This document shows positions 1-11,034 of a stretch of DNA of 37,281 bases, one piece after another (the first letter of the stretch is position 1; every line of letters begins with the position of its first letter). The translations under genes and the position numbers were made by a program. The DNA comes from Lactifluus volemus. Lineage: Eukaryota > Basidiomycota > Agaricomycetes > Russulales > Russulaceae. The notes beneath the pieces are model-generated. The model did no database searches and was not told the origin of the DNA. It saw only the letters and a program-made list of their open reading frames with translations. The stretch covers positions 1 to 37,281 of the forward strand of contig WTXI01000339.1 in the NCBI GenBank assembly GCA_022376515.1, read 5' to 3'.

Positions 1-887
1 GGTCTGTTCGTTGCAGAGGGGGAAAGCGCTTACGTAAGAGCTCGCGGTGGTCGACGAAAGAAAATGCGCAATGCCATGAACCTTCGATGCCCGCCCAGTC
101 ACGTTCCATGGGGAGGTCCAGCCCGGACGGGATTATGCTCTGGCAGTACGGCATGCTAATTGGGATCGGGCACGCGAATAACTCATCCTCCTGCAGATCG
201 ACAAGGTGCATGGCGATCGTGCGGTGAATCGCGTAGACGTGCACCCAGTTGACGCGTCCGCTGCCATCAGACATGTATGGCCCAAAGTCGTTGTCATAGT
301 GGTAATTGCGCATGTCATACACAAACGCACGCGCGGAGGCCTTACTCGCGCTTGTCGCATCGTTCGGCGTAAGCCCGAGGTGTACGAGCAAGTAGGCGCG
401 GAGTTGTAACTCTGTTCCGTCGAACCGGGGAGCTCGCCGGTCAGGAAGACCCCATTGCGAAGCACCGTATCAAGCCAGACGAGGTTCTCCGAACGCGTCT
501 CCTCGTAAATGACGATGCCGGGTTGGCGCCACGCAGCACCTTGATCAGCGTGCGAAAAATGGTCTCGCGCTCGCCTGGCCGGCATTTAGAGGGATCCGCC
601 AGAACCGTTCGTGCGCGAATGAAGGCTTGTAATGAAGCTTTCCAGTCGATGTCCTTGGGTGGGATGCGATGGAGGCAAGGGGTGAGCGAACAACGTGGAT
701 CATCGAGTGGTTGCGCTAGATAGAGCCCACGCCATAGATGATTGTCTTCGGAACGGTACACGAAGTTGTAATACTTCTTGCATGTCTGAGCGAAGGATGC
801 TACGTCGAGTGGGTCGAGAATGAAGAGGATTTCATCGAGAATTTCGGGCGGTAGTACTGGCAGAGCGAGGCGGGTCATAAACACCAT
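1..887 (-). pseudogene. F-box protein, 5' part, two frame breaks
   Basis: Starts at ATG 887 and runs off the left edge, so only the N-terminal part is visible. Residues 10-45 form an F-box (LPPEILDEILFILDPLDV, then FAQTCKKYY and LWRGLYLAQ), which would bind Skp1 in an SCF ubiquitin ligase. Farther on the frame carries the basidiomycete F-box family signature DWAGIEGSWHCAFSFVDHREL-like block near positions 25-90. The reading frame is not continuous: it shifts by one base near 518-523 (after RGANP) and again near 408-414 (before LRAYLLVHLGL). Each break looks like a one-base loss, the first in a run of C. No splice signals fit, so this is a pseudogene or contains sequence errors. Substrate unknown. 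Confidence 0.7.
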
Positions 888-1849
888 ACGAAAAGTGTGG
901 TGGGAATCGTTTCGTATCCTACCCTCATATACAACGCAAATGTCTCGCTTAACGGAAGCTGATCGACGCTGGGCGTTGATTGGGCCGTAGGTTGCCGTGG
1001 AACGTGACTACTTCCCCTGTTTCCAAGATTAGTCTTAACTTAATCTTCCAGGGCATGCATCATGATGCGTGACGTCTTGTCAATAAAATTTTTTAAATTG
1101 CTCGAGATCCTCCAGAGTTCAAATAACGTTACAACAGAGACAGGTGGCGGCCCCTCCGAGGCTCCGAGTCACACACCTACATAATATCTTGTTTCAAGTT
1201 GCCACTGGCATAGCCTAAAAGTATGAAACGAAACATCACGATCATCAACATACTCGCTAAATAAGCTATCATGCCATAAATGGCGTTGATGTGTTCCTTG
1301 TTTTCACCTCACATGTCCCCTCACATGTCCCTTCACGTACTAGTGGCCCAGTGATGAAAGGACCCGAATACGCCGCGCTACCAGGCACGGAATCAATAAG
1401 TCGCCACCCGCTCTTTGAGCACTCGCACCACTTCAAGGTAGAGCTGAAGTGTACCGACATACCTAGAAAGTTATTGTCCGTCGGTACACAGTGGTATTGG
1501 TAAGTGTCAATAATACACTCGGTGATTCGAATCCAACTGAATATTTTCTTCACATTCTGGGACCGATTGCGCGTACGAAAGAATGCGATTGCGTATACTG
1601 TATCTTATAGATTTCAGTGATCCGCCTCCCGTGTCGTAAGATCGGCTATATATCTATTGTAGGTTCCGAGCACCAAATGGCTGGCGGGAGTCCACCTTTT
1701 CTCAGTACCTGCAATTGCTCCCGCGACATTCTCACCTGGATGTGGACCAATCGATGGATCAAATAACCAGGGAACTAGCCTAGTACTTGCCTACCACAAA
1801 ACTTTCCATCCTCGCTCAGTTGGCACCATGTTCGCGTGGCCATTGCAGT
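888..1849. other. No gene seen
   Basis: About 960 nt without a convincing ORF. It holds a short direct repeat of TCACATGTCCC near 1308-1331. A 94-codon open frame on the minus strand (1553-1269) has no recognisable domain. A tRNA-like TTCGAATCC at about 1525 lacks pairing arms. Confidence 0.5.
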
Positions 1850-2875
1850 CCCTTCAAAGCTATATCCCTACTCAACTTTTCCTTGGCATTTATATGTGCG
1901 TAACGCTTTGATAAAGAACTGGACTCCTGGCTATACGTTCTTGACAGGGTGGTATCAAGCAATCAATGTCCTACATTCGCATCTGCAATCTGAGCCAATC
2001 TTCCGGAGAAAACCCGGGCATTGACGTTTGCGTTGTGTTTCCAGCAGCATCCGGACGATGTCAGGCTTTCTCCGGTACACAGCTACGTTCCCACCTTATC
2101 TTGGGCATTAACATTAGATAAGCCTTGTTCTCGATTGGCACCCGGGAAATGTCAAAGTGTCCTAGTCTTGTTGCTCGATTCTGTGGAGTCGGGACCTGAT
2201 TCTTGTCAGCTTTGTGCCCAGTGAATCACATTTCAAATTCATCAGATGCGCGATAAAGTCACGTCCTCTTGGAATTGTTATCCCGTGCGTTGACATCCAC
2301 AGAGCAACGTAGAATTCTTTCGCCATCCAGGCTGTGATTAGTGGAGTAACCCTCGAGTGAACTATGAATGCCCCAGATGCTTCGCAATGAGGTGTTCCGC
2401 AATGTCACACCAACGGCAGAATGCGGCATAGAAGAGTGGGACTAGACGGTCATCTGCGGAAGGGGACAGACGTTTATGATAGTCGCGATATCAATGTCAT
2501 GCTTTCCAAAGTATTTTATCATGTCCAGAACGCTTGATGACACCTCCTCGAACCAGACATGGTCATCCCAGTGATTGGTGCCATTTAAAGTTGAGCAAGC
2601 GAAAAGTCGTGAACATTAGACCCGTCCAAGGGGTCGATGTCCAGGCAAGCCTGTGCGAGGACCGCCTGAGAGTAGCACTATAGCGTGAAACATCTCTTCC
2701 TGGATTTGCAGGCGATCCGAAATGGAGAGTATGGGTTGCCGCCAAGCCGAGTTGACCACATACAGTACTAGACAAGCTTGACATGATTCAGGAAGTTTTC
2801 ATCAAAAAGATCGAGGGGTGCGCCTTGACTCGCATAGAGTTCCTTGGCTGCCAAATCAACTTGAATCCGTGACAT
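1850..2875 (-). pseudogene. Decayed ankyrin-repeat (probably NLR-like) protein
   Basis: Read on the minus strand, the three frames taken together give the ankyrin pattern: VNARDNN near 2272-2300, then GHFDI..V.IENKAY and NVNAQDKVGT near 2087-2160, PDIVRMLLE and NANVNAR near 2008-2080, and a weaker HINAKEKL near 1860-1900. Upstream are protein-like blocks ACLDIDPLDGSNVHDFSLAQ (about 2590-2650) and WDDHVWFEEVSSSVLDMIKY (about 2505-2570), which resemble the region before the repeats in fungal NACHT/ankyrin proteins. Frames change at least five times and stops interrupt them, so the gene is dead. An ATG at 2874 could be the old start or that of an inner exon. The limits are approximate. The identification of ankyrin repeats is firm; the NLR assignment is inference. 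Confidence 0.6.
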
Positions 2876-3209
2876 GTAAGGAGGAACGAAGAAGACACCA
2901 AACAATTTCCTGGGTTAGATATGTTTACCAAACTAACTTGAACTAAAGACTGGGTAATTTCTCGTTGCTATTAAGACGTTGATCGGCTTTGCGAACTAGA
3001 AGATCTTGAAAGCTTGAATGACGGCTTGATGACGTCGCTGAACCACACCCGTCTCACGTGCCTGCGGTCACCAGTGTGGTCGCCACGAAGTCTTCGGTGT
3101 TATTGTCCATGGGGTTACGTCCACAATCCCAATCATGTGCCATATCTCTGTCTCAGGAGTCACAAACCTGCCTCAACATTCCACTTCAGTTTAGACATCC
3201 CCTACCATT

Positions 3210-4223
3210 ATGGGACTCTCCTCATCCCGCCAAAGTCTTGAACGGCAACAGCCTTCGAATCAGCGACGTCCGCACGCTCCGGATCCTGCCCCCCCTGCCT
3301 GGCAGCCCGCTCCCGAGGCGTCCTATACACTTGGATTGTTCAATGAAGCATCTGATGATGACTGGAAGAATGCAGAGAAGTTTTGTAGAACTCACCCTCC
3401 CGATCCACCAAGGATACTCGCCTCCGACGTGATAGATCGCATCCGGTTGCATGGTTGTGCCGCCTGGGGTCTCGAAAAAGCCGCCACTCCCCGCTTCGTC
3501 GGGCGCATAGATAGGAGTAGTCAAGATAAACCGAGGACCGGTGTCAGCACTTGGAAAGTGTGCACGCAGAAACGTTGCAAAGACACGTGTCTACTGAGCA
3601 ACTTGCCGCTGATGGCAGGACTTTACGATATCCGTGGTAAACTTGGCATCTACTACGAGGTACGAGTGAACAGAATGGAGGGTGTAGTGGCTATTGGTAC
3701 GTCCCTGTGTCACCCTACCGCATAGACGTTTCATGACCGTAACGAACATGTCCTGTCGGATATAGGTACGGCTTGCAAGCCGTATCCGTCTTGGCGGATG
3801 CCTGGTTGGAACCGTCTCAGCGCCGGATTACACCTTGATGATATGCGCAAGTTTTTTGAGGACCCTGATGGTGGCCGTGATTACACCCCAGAGCTATCTC
3901 GAATATCCTCCGGAGACGTCATTGGCTGTGGGTACCAGTTCGCCACAGGCGTACTATTCTTCACCCACAATGGCCATCGTCTCCCCAATGCGTTCACGGG
4001 AATTTACATGCCACGTGTAGATTACGACGTGTACGCTGCGATTGGCCTGGACGGAGCGAACGAGATAGACGTGAACTTTGGCTCATCAGATTTTTGTTGG
4101 CACGATGGGAACGACGTGGCATGGCGAGTAGATGGCCATGTCGGCTACATGGTCGAAAGTGGCCCCGGTCAGGACGAAAGGCTTCCATCGTATTCTGAGG
4201 CAACATTACGGTTCCATAGATAA
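3210..4223 (+). CDS. SPRY/B30.2-domain protein
   Basis: Two exons, 3210-3696 and 3766-4223, with a 69-nt intron (GTACGT...TATAG, phase 1), give 314 aa. The central and C-terminal part is a SPRY domain: YEVRVNRMEGVVAIG across the splice, then KPYPSWRMPGWNRLS, GDVIGCGYQFATGVLFFTHNG and a DVNFGSSDFCW end. The GYQF..G..FFTHNG block is typical of the Ssh4/Ear1 and RanBPM type, whose members act as adaptors, for example for Rsp5-type ubiquitin ligases. Those fungal adaptors usually have a transmembrane anchor and PY motifs; I see neither here. The N-terminus MGLSSS fits the myristoylation consensus, so membrane attachment by lipid is possible. No frame defects. Domain call is firm, partner unknown. 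Confidence 0.8.
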
Positions 4224-4940
4224 TGAAACTTCGACCTGTCCTGCACGTATCTGACTCTCGCCGCTGCATCTTATTTTAACTGTGTTTTTCGGCTGCAACG
4301 TGCTTTACCTTCAGCTCAGGATTTTGTACTGAAATGGTTAACAGCTCAACTCAGAGCTCAATTCTGACCCTGAGTGCATGTTGCTCCCACTGAGAGAGGA
4401 GATGTAGTACCTCATGTTTTTTATCCGCACTGGCTCAGAAATTAGTTATCCACAACTAGACAATTCCAAGCTGAAGATGAAGATGTTCTATGCATTTGTA
4501 ATAGAGGCTGTGTGGATGGCATTCAAAAAAGCGGACACGCCCCCACGTGAACGGCCTATTTAATTGCAGGTACGCACCCGCCATTCCATCGCTACGCGGA
4601 GTATACAACCCACTCAGGCGGCTAGAACCGACAGCTAAAAAATTCCCACTCCATGATTTCTCTGACAAGACACGCAGAGTGCTTGTACACAGGTCAAATT
4701 CCTAGCTGAAGAAGCGGACTGTCGAGAGGAACTGGACTCGTTGGAATGGCGGATGGGTGTTACGTCACTCTTTTGACTGTGCATTGAGAGATGGTCGAGA
4801 TCCCAAGTGCTCAAGGTAAAGTTTGTCCTATGATTGCTATCCGAAAAGAGAACATATGCATGCATACAGATCAGCGCGGTCATAACATGGCAGCAGCGGC
4901 TCGAGAATATACTGTGACGGTCGTATCTTTTCGTTAAAAA
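4224..4940. other. No gene seen between two convergent genes
   Basis: About 720 nt between the 3' ends of the SPRY gene and the next minus-strand gene. Short open frames on the minus strand (4668-4456, 4883-4635) lack recognisable domains and I do not support them as genes. Confidence 0.5.
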
Positions 4941-6332
4941 CTACAGAGTCTGCAGCTTGTCAATTAGGATGGCCCACTCGACGACGGTGATACCCTTCTT
5001 GAGCGCCTCTTCCTTTACCTCGCGGTCGCGTGTCTCCTCACGCATTCGCGCGAGTGCGGTCATGTGGTCGGAACGCCTGACGCCCAGTTCTTCCAAGATG
5101 GGCAAGAGGTGCAACAGAGAGGGCTGGCAAGACGAGAGGATGGATTCGATCGCAGATGTGACTCTGGTTTGAGAGGTGGCGTCCGATACAGAGCCGCCGC
5201 TGTATTCGGTTCCTTTAGGACCGACGGTTGGTGAACTCGGTGGCGGCGGGCGGCGTTGCGACTTTTGGGGGGTCGTCGGTTGGGAGGTGTTAATCGGTGG
5301 AGCCGCGTTGGCGTGGGGCGTCGAAGACCTAGGAGATAAGCCGGGCTGTAACGACGACGAATGCGGGACCTGTGATTCGACGCGTATTCATTATTATCTT
5401 ATCCGACGGACGGAGGAGATAAAGGACTGGGCACTTGCCTCGGTAAACTCGGCAGATTCTCTGCTTCGGTGCCCCTTGCCCTTCACGCTGCCGGCTACCT
5501 GCGCGACCGAATCGACGCGCCTCCGAACTGAGGTCTCAGTGCTGACTCTCCGCCGTCCAGCATGGCTATTCACCTCACTGCGGCCCTCACCCTCGCGGTC
5601 TCCACCTCCACCTCCACCTCCACCTCCACCCTCACCCCCCTCTTCGCCACGTTCTCGCGCCATACAGAGATCGTGCGCTCCGGCCCATCTTCAAACACCA
5701 ATTTCTCCACGAGATCTGTCCGCCCCATGGCAGGGCCCCTCCCAGGCGAGAACGGAGGGGGGGCTGGCGAAGATAGCGGCACCACGTTTCCCGGTGCCCC
5801 CAGGCTCCGTCGCTGTGCGCGGTCGCCGGCAACGCTGCGAGCTTTGCTAGCGCTCGGGCCTTTCAAGTTGTCATATATCGGACCGTCGGCACGCGGGGGC
5901 GAGCGAGCGTCGGGACCGGCAATTGTGTGAGATGGGCTGACGGCCCTCCGTTGTTTGGGGGGGTTCGCTGAATTACGAGAGGGTGGTATGGGTATGGGCG
6001 CGTGTATGGTCGTGGGGCGCTCGTATGCCACTGCGGCGGCGGCAGCAGCAGCGTTGGCGGATGCGGCTACGGTGACGGCATCATAGTCAATGTCTAGAAC
6101 AGAATTTTCCACGTCGGAATAGACGGTCGTGCCGTCTCGTGTGTCCGTTATCGCGTCAAAGTCATCCGGGAGTGGCGCTGTCGTGGGTGGAGGGTGAGGA
6201 CGTCGGACGAGTCGTTTTCCGGTGCCCTCGCTGTTAGGCACGAGATAGAGCGGAGCTTCTATGATTTTAGATAAGTTAAGAGATATGGTTTTGATCAGAT
6301 AAAGACTGACCGCTTGCATTATCGTTGTACAT
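4941..6332 (-). CDS. Unrecognised proline/serine-rich protein with conserved-looking helical C-terminus
   Basis: Best model: exons 6332-6311, 6258-5591, 5534-5439 and 5369-4941, 404 aa. The first intron (52 nt, GTCAGT...CATAG, CTTAAC branch) is strong and gives the start MYNDNASEAPLYLVPNSEG. The second intron lies inside a GGAGGT microsatellite coding for VEVEVE and its ends are uncertain. The third is best read as a GC-AG intron (AG/GCAAGT); a 47-nt GTCCGT alternative exists and keeps frame. The middle is low-complexity: PPPTT, an Ala run (about 9), many Pro/Ser/Arg. The last 75 residues are ordered and charged: ESILSSCQPSLLHLLPILEE, then MREETRDREVKEEALKKG and VVEWAILIDKLQTL. I recognise no named domain. 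The tail may be a helical interaction module; function unknown. Confidence 0.6.
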
Positions 6333-6961
6333 GATCCGTTGGTTGAAAAGGTGTGTTTTGCATCTGTGTGGTTGACGCGTCAAGCGTGTTATCCACGTGA
6401 CTGAGATCTTTGGGTTGAATGATAAGATAAGCAAAAAAATAGTTCGGTCCCCTTTATGATTGCTGGTGATGCATCACCGTTCCCGTTCTAACGGCTACGC
6501 TTATATACATTCATTCTTGGGCGACCAGCCTCAATCTTATTGAGAAGAGAACCCTTGGCTTGCCATCATGCCGTGAGCTTCTATCATTTTTACCTCTTGT
6601 CATCTACGTGAGTCCCTCTTACCCCGCCGACTCGTCACCCAATCTCACTAGCCCCCTGAGGTCATTCAAATCCGAACAGCTTTCTGATCAGTAAGTGCGA
6701 CTCGATGTCCTCTCACTGTGCCCCTATCTCTTCATTTATCAGACTTTGCTAGGCCGACCTCCTCGGTATATGTACGCGTCGCCAAAATGAACTTCAGTTG
6801 TCTTCTTTGATGGTTCTGATACATCGACAAATTTGGTAACGTTATAGCTCTCATACTCCTCGTGGCTGCATACTTTCTTCTTGGCGGCGTCCCGCTGACC
6901 GTACGTCTGTGTAAAATCCTTGAAAGAAAGCGAACAAAGATCTTCGAGTGCTACCATCTCG
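6333..6961. other. Intergenic, with an unassigned hydrophobic segment
   Basis: About 630 nt. It contains a good 52-nt intron-like stretch (GTAAGTGCG...TTATCAG, 6690-6741) and, on the plus strand at 6838-6903, an open frame coding for a hydrophobic stretch VIALILLVAAYFLLGGVPL followed by basic RLCKILERKR, the shape of a single membrane anchor. I could not join it in frame to the gene at 6995. It may be a lost or misread 5' exon of that gene. Confidence 0.35.
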
Positions 6962-6994
6962 ATGCATCACTTCGTGTCCCCACATCGCTACACC

Positions 6995-7604
6995 ATGTCT
7001 CCTCGTCGACAGGACTCGGAGGAGACATTGTTTGACGGGTCGTCAAATGATAGCTCAGGCCATGATAAGCTGGACTGTGTGTTGTCTACTTTCTTTTTTT
7101 TGTTAGACCTGGAAACTCATGCTTATCGATAGGCGTACCACTTGATCCTTTTCTTATAGTCCAGCCTTCGTTGGACGACTCTCTGCTGGTCAAGCAGGGC
7201 CTAGTCGAAGAAACTGTACCACCCCCACCCACGCATAATCCCCACGATATTCAGGTATGTTTCGTATTCGGTCCTTAGCTTGGTTTAACCCATTTTCGTG
7301 ATAGGGTCCACCGTCCCTGGTTGGCCGAAGGGACAATACGTCGTCGCGGACGAGATCGCAGAATGGCACTATAACTATTTCAATCCCACAGTCCCGGTCA
7401 CAGAGGGGCTGCATATCTCCTGCCACTCCCACGTGCGTTTCTTCTCCAAGAGAGGGTAGGATTAGCAGGGACTGCAAGTTTGGAGATTCTCGCGAGATAC
7501 AAGGCAGTGGAGACACGGTTCCCGTACCACCGCCACCACCAGCATACACGCCACTCCCTGTCGGACAGAGAGGCCGTAATACCAATTTGTACGAGGTGGC
7601 GTGA
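6995..7604 (+). CDS. Small Ser/Pro-rich protein with a PPxY motif
   Basis: Exons 6995-7076, 7133-7254 and 7305-7604, introns of 56 and 50 nt with GATAG acceptors, 167 aa. An in-frame ATG at 6962 would add 11 residues. The sequence starts MSPRRQDSEETLFDGSSND, continues with VPLDPFLIVQPSLDDSLLVK and VPPPPTHNP, and ends PPPPPAYTPLP...NLYEVA. PPAY is a PPxY motif, the ligand of WW domains such as those of Rsp5/NEDD4 ubiquitin ligases. No folded domain is visible. The composition resembles the cytosolic tail of single-pass membrane proteins, and a membrane-anchor-like frame lies just upstream at 6838-6903, so the 5' end could be incomplete. Function unknown. Confidence 0.5.
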
Positions 7605-7908
7605 GTTTGATATACTGTACAAGGCCCGGCGGCTTGTTTGATTTGAATTTTCTGCATTTCTTGTTTTGGTAAACACGTGTCACTCCAGTTTTTCCCCTCA
7701 CTCCGATTGGATATTTTTTCTTGAGGAAGGGAAAGTTAGGCGAACGAGTTCTAACCAATGTATATTTGTTCCAGCGTTGATGGGAGTCCAATCGTCGGAG
7801 AATCATCAATCGACATCGGCGCAAAGTGTTTATCGATCGTTCGATCGTTTGTAGTCATAGCCGCGGTAATGTAGCCTCACTGACCGGGTCCATTAAGACC
7901 CCCTGACA

Positions 7909-10577
7909 ATGCTTCGTCGTTCCCTCTTTTCCCGCAGGGCTCTCACCTATGTATCGGCTGGGACTCTTGCCGTTGCCGGAAGTGGCTATTACTACCTCAA
8001 CTCCGGCCCTGCATTCCCCGTCTCCACGAGGGAATCTCGCAGGCCACCACCCTCATGGCTACCGCCCTCACGCGCGCAGAATCTCAGCGCCCTCAAAGCC
8101 TCGAGTTCGGGCTCCGAAGACACCAAGCTGGACCTCTTGATCGTCGGCGGAGGTGCAACAGGAGCTGGCGTCGCGGTCGATGCAGCTAGCCGAGGACTCA
8201 AGGTGGCGCTTGTTGAGAGAGACGATTTCAGCTCTGGTATGGCTCCGATGGTTATGATACTGGCTAAAATAGCACATGGGGTTGACCGCTGCCACTTCCA
8301 CCCCGCAGGAACGTCATCTAAATCGACCAAGCTCGTACATGGAGGCGTCCGCTACTTACAAAAAGCGGTGATAGAACTCGATTACGAGCAGTACAAGCTC
8401 GTCAAGGAGGCCCTTCATGAACGTCGTATCTTCCTCCAGACCGCCCCCTACCTATCGAATATGCTGCCCATCATGTTGCCCATCTACAAGTAAGTTTTGC
8501 CTTTTTGGCTCATTCTGCTCGGTTCTTGATCGCGTTTTAAGGTATTGGCAAATACCTTACTACTGGGCCGGTTGCAAGATGTATGACATGTTGGCTGGCA
8601 AGGAAAATATGGAATCGTCTTATCTCATGAGTAAAGGCAAGGCTCTCGAGACTTTCCCCATGCTGAAGAGCGACGGCCTTGTCGGGGCTTTGGTTTACTA
8701 CGATGGTGGGGCTCATCCAAGAATGCATGTTTATATGCTGAGCCAGTGTTGATCGTAAGGTCAACACAATGACGCACGAATGAACGTTGCCCTTGTGATG
8801 ACCGCAGTCAAACTTGGAGCAACAGTCGCCAACAAGGTCGAAGTCACGCAGCTCCTCAAGAATGCTGATGGTAAAATTGAAGGTGCCCGTATGAGGGACA
8901 ACCTCACTGGGGAGGAATGGGAGGTCAGGGCTAGGGTAATATCCAGTCCAGATCGTACCGACAGCATATCATTCATTTATCTGATTCGACTGTCAGGGTG
9001 TGATCAACGCCACAGGTCCCTTCACCGATGCCCTCTTGACGATGGACGATCTATCCCATAAGCCTATTGTGCAACCTTCCTCCGGCGTGCACATCACTCT
9101 GCCAAACTATTACTCGCCACGCACTATGGGCCTCTTGGACCCTGCAACCTCGGATGGACGTGTCATCTTCTTCCTGCCTTGGGAAGGGGGCACGATTGCC
9201 GGCACGACAGATGTCCCGGCTCCGGTCGAAAGGGAACCGCGCGCGGCGGAGGACGAGATACGTTGGCTGCTTGAAGAGGTGCGACGATACCTCTCGCCTG
9301 ACATCAGGGTTCGTCGTGGGGATGTCCTCAGTGCGTGGAGTGGTCTGCGTCCCCTGGTTCGAAATCCTGCGGCGAGTAGAACTGAGGGCCTCGTGCGCAA
9401 TCACATGATTCACGTTTCTCCAAGTGGTCTTTTGACCATTGCCGGCGGCAAGTGGACGACGTACCGCGCCATGGCGGAGGAGGCGGTCGATAAAGCTGTC
9501 GAGACTTTTGGATTGGAGAGTCGGACTACAGGTGGGTGCGTGACGGAAAACGTCCGCCTTGTCGGGAGTCACGCTTGGAACCGGAATATGTTCATCAGCT
9601 TGATCCAACGGGTGTGTACTCATTGGAATTTCTTTCCTCGTTCCCGACTGAGAGAAAAACTCGTTTTTAGTATGGTCTTGACACCGACGTCGCTAAGCAT
9701 CTATCAAATAGCTACGGCGACCGCGCCTGGACCGTCCTCTCCCTCGCACAACCTACTAGCGAGCATTGGCCACTCCACGGAATCCGTCTGTCTCCGCAAT
9801 ATCCCTGTACTTGCTCTTCTGCCCCACATTTCTATTCCTTGGCGTGCTGATCCGGTCAGAACAGTCATCGAGGCGGAAGTGCGTTATGCGGTCCGTCACG
9901 AGTACGCCTTGACAGCGACCGACGTGATCTCGCGTCGCTTGCGACTCTCCTTCCTTAACGCACAGGCCGCGCTCGATGCTCTCCCTCGCGTGATCGACAT
10001 CATGGCCGAGGAACTGAACTGGAACACTGCGCGCAAGCGGGAAGAATTGACGTACACCACACACTTCTTGCAGAGCATGGGCCTCCAACCTGCTGCCGTA
10101 CCCATACCGTCGTCCTCGCAGAGCTGGTGGGGATGGGTGCGCAACAACTTAGTACTACTGCCGGCCAACGGGAAAGTATCGAACGTCGGCTACGGACGCG
10201 CGCAGTTTAACCCCGGCGAAGTAGACTCGCTGCGCGAAGCGTTTATAGAACGTTCGAAGGACTCGGCGGGTCGGCTGGCCAAGGAGACTATGCGCGAGGT
10301 GTTGCAGCACATCCCGGCCTATGCGGGAGTAAGGACGAAAGATTTCGAATACGTGTTGGAGGAGACAGGTCTCGCTGGACAAAAAGACGTCGACGTGGAT
10401 GAATTTGTTGAGGTCTGTAATCACACCACGCCTCTCGTTTGGTTTGCTAACGTTGAAAATGCGAATATATAGATTTGCGCGGAATTGAAAGACGTGTCGT
10501 TCGCTCCAGTGTCGAGGGCGGCCGCCAAGAACTTGAGACTCGTGATCCCGGTCGAGAAGAGCGGCGGAGGCGTCTAA
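7909..10577 (+). CDS. GUT2: FAD-dependent glycerol-3-phosphate dehydrogenase, mitochondrial
   Basis: Oxidises sn-glycerol 3-phosphate to dihydroxyacetone phosphate and passes electrons to ubiquinone at the inner mitochondrial membrane (glycerol use and the G3P shuttle). Eight exons: 7909-8236, 8309-8489, 8542-8705, 8760-8935, 8997-9611, 9671-9806, 9865-10412, 10473-10577; 750 aa. Residues 1-40 are an Arg-rich presequence with a hydrophobic stretch (YVSAGTLAVAGSGYYYL). The FAD site is LLIVGGGATGAGVAVDA near residue 80, followed by STKLVHGGVRYLQ and later VINATGPFTD, GTTDVPAP and GLLTIAGGKWTTYR. The C-terminal domain ends DVDVDEFVEICAELKD, an EF-hand-like sequence. All frames are intact. Introns 2 and 3 use AAG acceptors. 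It is convergent with the aldo/keto reductase. Confidence 0.95.
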
Positions 10578-10694
10578 ACAAAAACACAAATGTTAGATCT
10601 CGTTCTACCTAAAGTCTTGGAAGAAGAGCATACTTCTTAATCAACAACAACATTTAGTGGGTATGACTTCACATTGGTTCTCTTTTCTTCTTTT

Positions 10695-10748
10695 AGAAAA
10701 AAAAAGGAAAAACAGAAAAGTCTACGTGTAGAACTTTTCTTTTTTTTC
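10695..10748. terminator. A/T-flanked hairpin between two convergent 3' ends
   Basis: The core 10714-10740 folds as AGAAAAGTCTAC, a 2-nt loop, and GTAG(A)ACTTTTCT, twelve pairs with one bulged A. It is flanked by an A-rich run on the left and a T run on the right that can extend the stem on either strand. It lies 118 nt after the GUT2 stop and about 295 nt after the aldo/keto reductase stop. The position suggests a shared 3'-end or anti-readthrough element, which is inference. The rest of 10578-11034 shows nothing else. Confidence 0.4.
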
Positions 10749-11034
10749 GGATATGATAAAATAATTGTACCACTCGTCCCGGCACAACAACGCTCGTAAC
10801 TTGGTTCTCGCAGGTAACGCGAAAAAAAGGCAGGGATGTCCGTCGGCTAATCCATAGACTATTCATCCTTTCGAGAAAACCCAGGGACGACATGGCTGCG
10901 AATTCGATATTCGACGTCTAGTTGTACTCGTGTACTCCTACACAAACATATCACACATTTCGGGCCTCTGTATTGCATTGGCCATCCAAAAGTTGTGCCC
11001 CCTCCCCCTTTCTCTTTCCTTCAAAGTTCCGACA

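Noticed and set aside
1515..1545. tRNA B-box-like GATTCGAATCC
   Set aside because: The flanks do not form a T stem and no A box or acceptor stem is present.
6739..6957. 72-codon ORF on the minus strand (MVALEDLCSLSFKDFTQTYG...)
   Set aside because: Reads well but is charged mainly because it is antisense to a hydrophobic plus-strand frame; no homologue recognised and no exon partners.
7190..7657. 155-codon minus-strand ORF over the PPxY gene
   Set aside because: Gly-rich shadow of the plus-strand proline-rich exon; its introns on the plus strand have good splice signals.
9051..9623. 190-codon minus-strand ORF
   Set aside because: Antisense shadow of GUT2 exon 5.
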